Source: SIG452 sp045656345 (lineage in GTDB: Bacteria > Bacillota > Clostridia > UMGS1840). Taken from it: a stretch of 41,973 nucleotides of DNA. A program made the translations under genes and the position numbers. Shown in pieces: positions 40,001-41,973 of this stretch. Below the pieces are notes generated by a model. It saw only the letters and a list, made by a program, of their open reading frames with translations, had not been told where the DNA came from and did not search any database. How positions within the stretch are numbered: the first letter of the stretch is position 1; the number at the start of each line of letters is the position of its first letter. The stretch spans positions 1 through 41,973 of the forward strand of contig JAZOQZ010000049.1 in the NCBI GenBank assembly GCA_045656345.1, written 5' to 3'.

Positions 40001-41973
40001 TCAACCATCGAATATTGAGCGGTTATCTGTCCGTATATATTATAGAAAGTTTTGATTTTCTCTCCACTTTCATTGGTATGAATAACAGAATTCTCTGTAT
40101 CATTATAAACGATGGTCTGAGTAGTACTGTCAGGATTATATTGGACAACCGGACGACCTGTCAAATCGCGTTCAAACATAAGAAAATTATAATTACCATC
40201 TTCTACTGCTATTATATTTCCCAGTAAATCATATCCTGTTACATAACTATGAAGTTCCTGGTTGGTTCCATCCGCATCTGCGATATCATAAGTAAATATA
40301 TAATGATCTAATAATTCGTCCACAAAGTATGCACTGTCATGTATATAATAATTCTCCGTTAATACCCCTTCATTTTCATCTTTGATGTCATTATGGTTGA
40401 TGTCTTCTTTCCAAACATTGGTATTGATGCCATATCCATTTTCATAAATTGGATATTCGTAATCTGTTTGACCAACCAAAACATCATTTTCATACACTTT
40501 AGAGGTTGCTACATCTTTTTTATCTTCCGTCAAAGTATTTTCCAGACGGATGACTGTGTCAGCATCCTGATTGTAGGTTTTGGTGAGCATGATGTTGTAC
40601 GTAGGATCATAGGTATAAGTGGCAGTATAAATACCGTCACTTTCTTCAATTAGATTATAATTATCATCATAATTTGATGTAGATACGGTAAGATAATCCC
40701 CTTCGAGTGATGATTCACTCTTAATGTAATACCTTTCGCCAGATATTTGAGCATATTCATAATTGATGGTTCTTATGGGAGTGTTTGTTCCTTCGTATTT
40801 TCTGTATGATTTTCGTGCCTGTCGATGATCAGGGTAAAAATCGGTATATTTTGCTTCTCCATAAGTTACCACTGTAGTGCTGGTCCCGACTCCGGGGTAC
40901 CCCTCATCTGGATTCTCGTATTGGAAACTATACTCATTGGTTCGTTTTCCGTTGATTAGATCATAAGTAGTACAAACTTTGTATTTTGTTTGTGTACCCC
41001 AATAACAAGAATATCTTGCGTTACGCTCATAAGTATAATTTTTCGTATCCCCATTTGAATATGTGATATTGGTCAACAAATATGTATCTGTGGTAAAGCC
41101 ATAGGAAGTTGCGCTATCGATAACATCCAGATAACCAGTGAAATGGTCTGCATCAAACAGCAAATCCTGCAATTGATAACTATATTCTGTGATCTGATTA
41201 TTTGCATTACATACTTTCAATATATATGTATCATCCGCATCCAAAAAATCACACGGGTCAAGTTGTTCATTATTGATAGCTTCTCGTGTATAGCGAACAA
41301 CCGGCACTGAATAATCGGCCGAGGTAACGGTTATCCCATCTGCATTAATGGTAATTCTTCTACCGAATGTATCAATGATTACACCATCGTTATATAAAAT
41401 ACGATTACCGTACTTATCTTCACATGCAATCAATTTGTTGGAAGCATTGATATAATGAATCCTTCCCATGGTATCTGTAATTGTCCGATTGTATGTCAAT
41501 CCGTTTTGTGTAATATCTTCTACAGAAATATAATTAAATTTATATCCTATACCAGTATTGTGCTTCGAATCAAAATAATAAGGATTCCAAGAGCCATCAT
41601 TCTCTTTTTTATTCCCCCAACATATCTCAATAATATTACCTGCATAATCACGCATAAAACCGTTATACCACTGCTCCGATTCAAAAGCTAGGTAACTATC
41701 CTTATCATTATTATCAGTTCTATCTGCGCTATTCTCTACAACAACAGGAATATTATAAGTCCAATCGTAATCCATATAAAACGGATTCACTTGACTATTC
41801 ACATGCATATATTTTCTTGCAAACAAGGTAACTTCCTTGCCTTCAATATATATTTTTCTGGTCAACAAAACAGCGCCCTCGGTATCTGCCGATGCAACAA
41901 TATTCTCGTACTTATAGTAAGTAACTCTATCCACAATTCTACCGCGGTCAGCAAAATCCGGTACTACATAAAA
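37024..41973 (-). CDS. RHS/YD-repeat polymorphic toxin (5' end beyond the window)
   Basis: At least 1,649 residues: the frame runs past the right edge (FYVVPDFADRGRIVDRV...), so the GTG at 41934 is not the true start. Many YD repeats (YTYDANGNL type) fill the middle. The RHS core is RNRYYDPEIGRFISEDPIRDG and the DPTG border falls near 37660. The last 210 or so residues form the variable toxin tip. Its WDYK and NLGYVGTVMGF stretches resemble the polymorphic toxin type 44 family, a suspected nuclease; that match is tentative. YD repeats form a hollow shell around the toxin. The delivery route is not visible here. The tip is more AT-rich than the core, as expected after a tip exchange. Confidence 0.88.
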   Translation of the reverse strand, partial: FYVVPDFADRGRIVDRVTYYKYENIVASADTEGAVLLTRKIYIEGKEVTLFARKYMHVNSQVNPFYMDYDWTYNIPVVVENSADRTDNNDKDSYLAFESEQWYNGFMRDYAGNIIEICWGNKKENDGSWNPYYFDSKHNTGIGYKFNYISVEDITQNGLTYNRTITDTMGRIHYINASNKLIACEDKYGNRILYNDGVIIDTFGRRITINADGITVTSADYSVPVVRYTREAINNEQLDPCDFLDADDTYILKVCNANNQITEYSYQLQDLLFDADHFTGYLDVIDSATSYGFTTDTYLLTNITYSNGDTKNYTYERNARYSCYWGTQTKYKVCTTYDLINGKRTNEYSFQYENPDEGYPGVGTSTTVVTYGEAKYTDFYPDHRQARKSYRKYEGTNTPIRTINYEYAQISGERYYIKSESSLEGDYLTVSTSNYDDNYNLIEESDGIYTATYTYDPTYNIMLTKTYNQDADTVIRLENTLTEDKKDVATSKVYENDVLVGQTDYEYPIYENGYGINTNVWKEDINHNDIKDENEGVLTENYYIHDSAYFVDELLDHYIFTYDIADADGTNQELHSYVTGYDLLGNIIAVEDGNYNFLMFERDLTGRPVVQYNPDSTTQTIVYNDTENSVIHTNESGEKIKTFYNIYGQITAQYSMVDNEWVLCLENFYNERGLISQNIVYRSADTDDKIVTDYKYYANDRISEIMTSHNYNCVSKYFFRYDFKADYYTVTIITDGDNSITPATKKEYYDTVGNLVKEELVSGNKTLATTYTYDKVGNVLTVTDPNGNTTTSTYDYANRLITQTNPQGATLTNTYDVGGRLIATTDAMGNQSTFRYDNLDRVIEKTVPLNDSETAKHKYYYDMNSNLISEKVLTQAENGTESYQETSYTYNTRDFLTDTTVGGLLQTAYEYDPAGRTTKMMVGSTNPQITEYSYNELGQLTAVTAPDGTVETYQNDFLGNVLSKTDRNGIVTATVYNGQNLPVLVTATKEGVAETVRYDYDVLGNIISANSNTGIMTFFYDDFGRLIREKLPNNISNFYTYDDNGNRLSYLMKIDGIEKINTAYTYNNLNQLTQVDNGDIITTYSYDANGNLLSETTGTNISTFTYDDANRMTGLVNSYEIIGGAEEVEIETKTESETYTYYPNGNKKSVTDMTGKLTQYTYDNAGRLTAETVDGMATSYTYDGYNNRIGKVENGVQTSYLYDNRNRLTRESFTKNGQATVTSYQYDPNGNLYSKQTLTYGDNTIQTPEVSAVLMGYTADTNDMLLEYNNFNQLTTVTKGNEIISYDYYANGMRKSKTVDGVTTTHIWDGQNIAGEITEDNFTGYLRGNRLIARQMGDNTQFYHYNGHGDTSSITDGNGTVLQNYTYDAFGNVENPYDWDYQPFRYCGEYYDVETGFIYLRNRYYDPEIGRFISEDPIRDGLNWYAYCANNPVMFVDPTGYIREPGYVNGVWCEDPDAYEFGENSDTYKVLVDLGNRYMLDSTTKSEKSELHNMANQIRELDRKGTPIKYGQDIVMTTLHTNADQGKNLVNSLRKINLNEPYNAILGSYAWFVGMTCNDWDYKFKSSWQVPYESFNGENMNEYNRKNWTPWIYFDGMLISADKFSQINLGYVGTVMGFPTEMLIVPIVTDDKGDGPYIQYGIDMAQQGR

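Noticed and set aside
37521..40653. Several open frames on the plus strand opposite the RHS gene
   Set aside because: They are antisense to YD repeats, lack ribosome sites and show repeat-driven composition.

Overview
The window looks like a low-GC Gram-positive chromosome, probably a gut-type member of class Clostridia (Bacillota). The reasons are strong AGGAGG ribosome binding sites, TTGACA/TATAAT promoters with 17-bp spacers, AbrB/SpoVT-type regulators, zinc-ribbon Ser/Thr kinases with PASTA domains, and tRNA-gene spelling close to that of Clostridia and Bacilli. The species cannot be named from sequence alone.

Layout. 1-4.6 kb: a small membrane-protein gene broken by a stop codon, then an amino-sugar operon on the minus strand (NahK-like kinase, ROK-like kinase, nagB, nagA). 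4.8-6.2 kb: a two-domain AbrB regulator and a tRNA cluster (Asp, Phe, Gly, Cys). 6.2-20.2 kb: a minus-strand block of ten protein-phosphorylation genes. They are two PP2C phosphatases, two small zinc-ribbon FHA proteins, a VWA-TM-FHA protein, a soluble kinase-FHA protein, a membrane FHA protein, a kinase fused to an extracellular solute-binding domain, a PASTA pseudokinase and a PASTA kinase. 20.5-27.9 kb: housekeeping genes (PHP phosphatase, M20 peptidase, Nif3-like protein, HpcH/HpaI aldolase, uracil permease plus upp, MATE transporter).

At 28231-28275 lies the 3' half of a tRNA-Lys(UUU) gene followed by its terminator. This is the scar expected where an integrating element entered a tRNA gene. 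Everything to the right (28.3 kb to the window end) is AT-rich accessory DNA: a 4-TM-type membrane protein, a stand-alone ComEC-like metallo-beta-lactamase protein, a secreted beta-rich protein, a P-loop/dCTP-deaminase-like protein, a dGTPase-family HD protein, a REP-associated transposase with flanking REP copies, and an RHS/YD-repeat toxin with a probable immunity gene. The element continues past the right edge.

How the parts fit. In the signalling block the kinases, phosphatases and phosphothreonine-reading FHA domains form a complete write-erase-read set. Several members have extracellular sensor or wall-binding parts (solute-binding, VWA, PASTA), so the block probably transmits envelope or nutrient signals. 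In the island, the adjacent dGTPase and deaminase resemble two separately known nucleotide-depletion anti-phage enzymes. Having both side by side, with a coupled secreted protein and an MBL/membrane pair downstream, is the best candidate here for an undescribed defence locus. The RHS toxin-immunity pair is a second conflict system on the same island.
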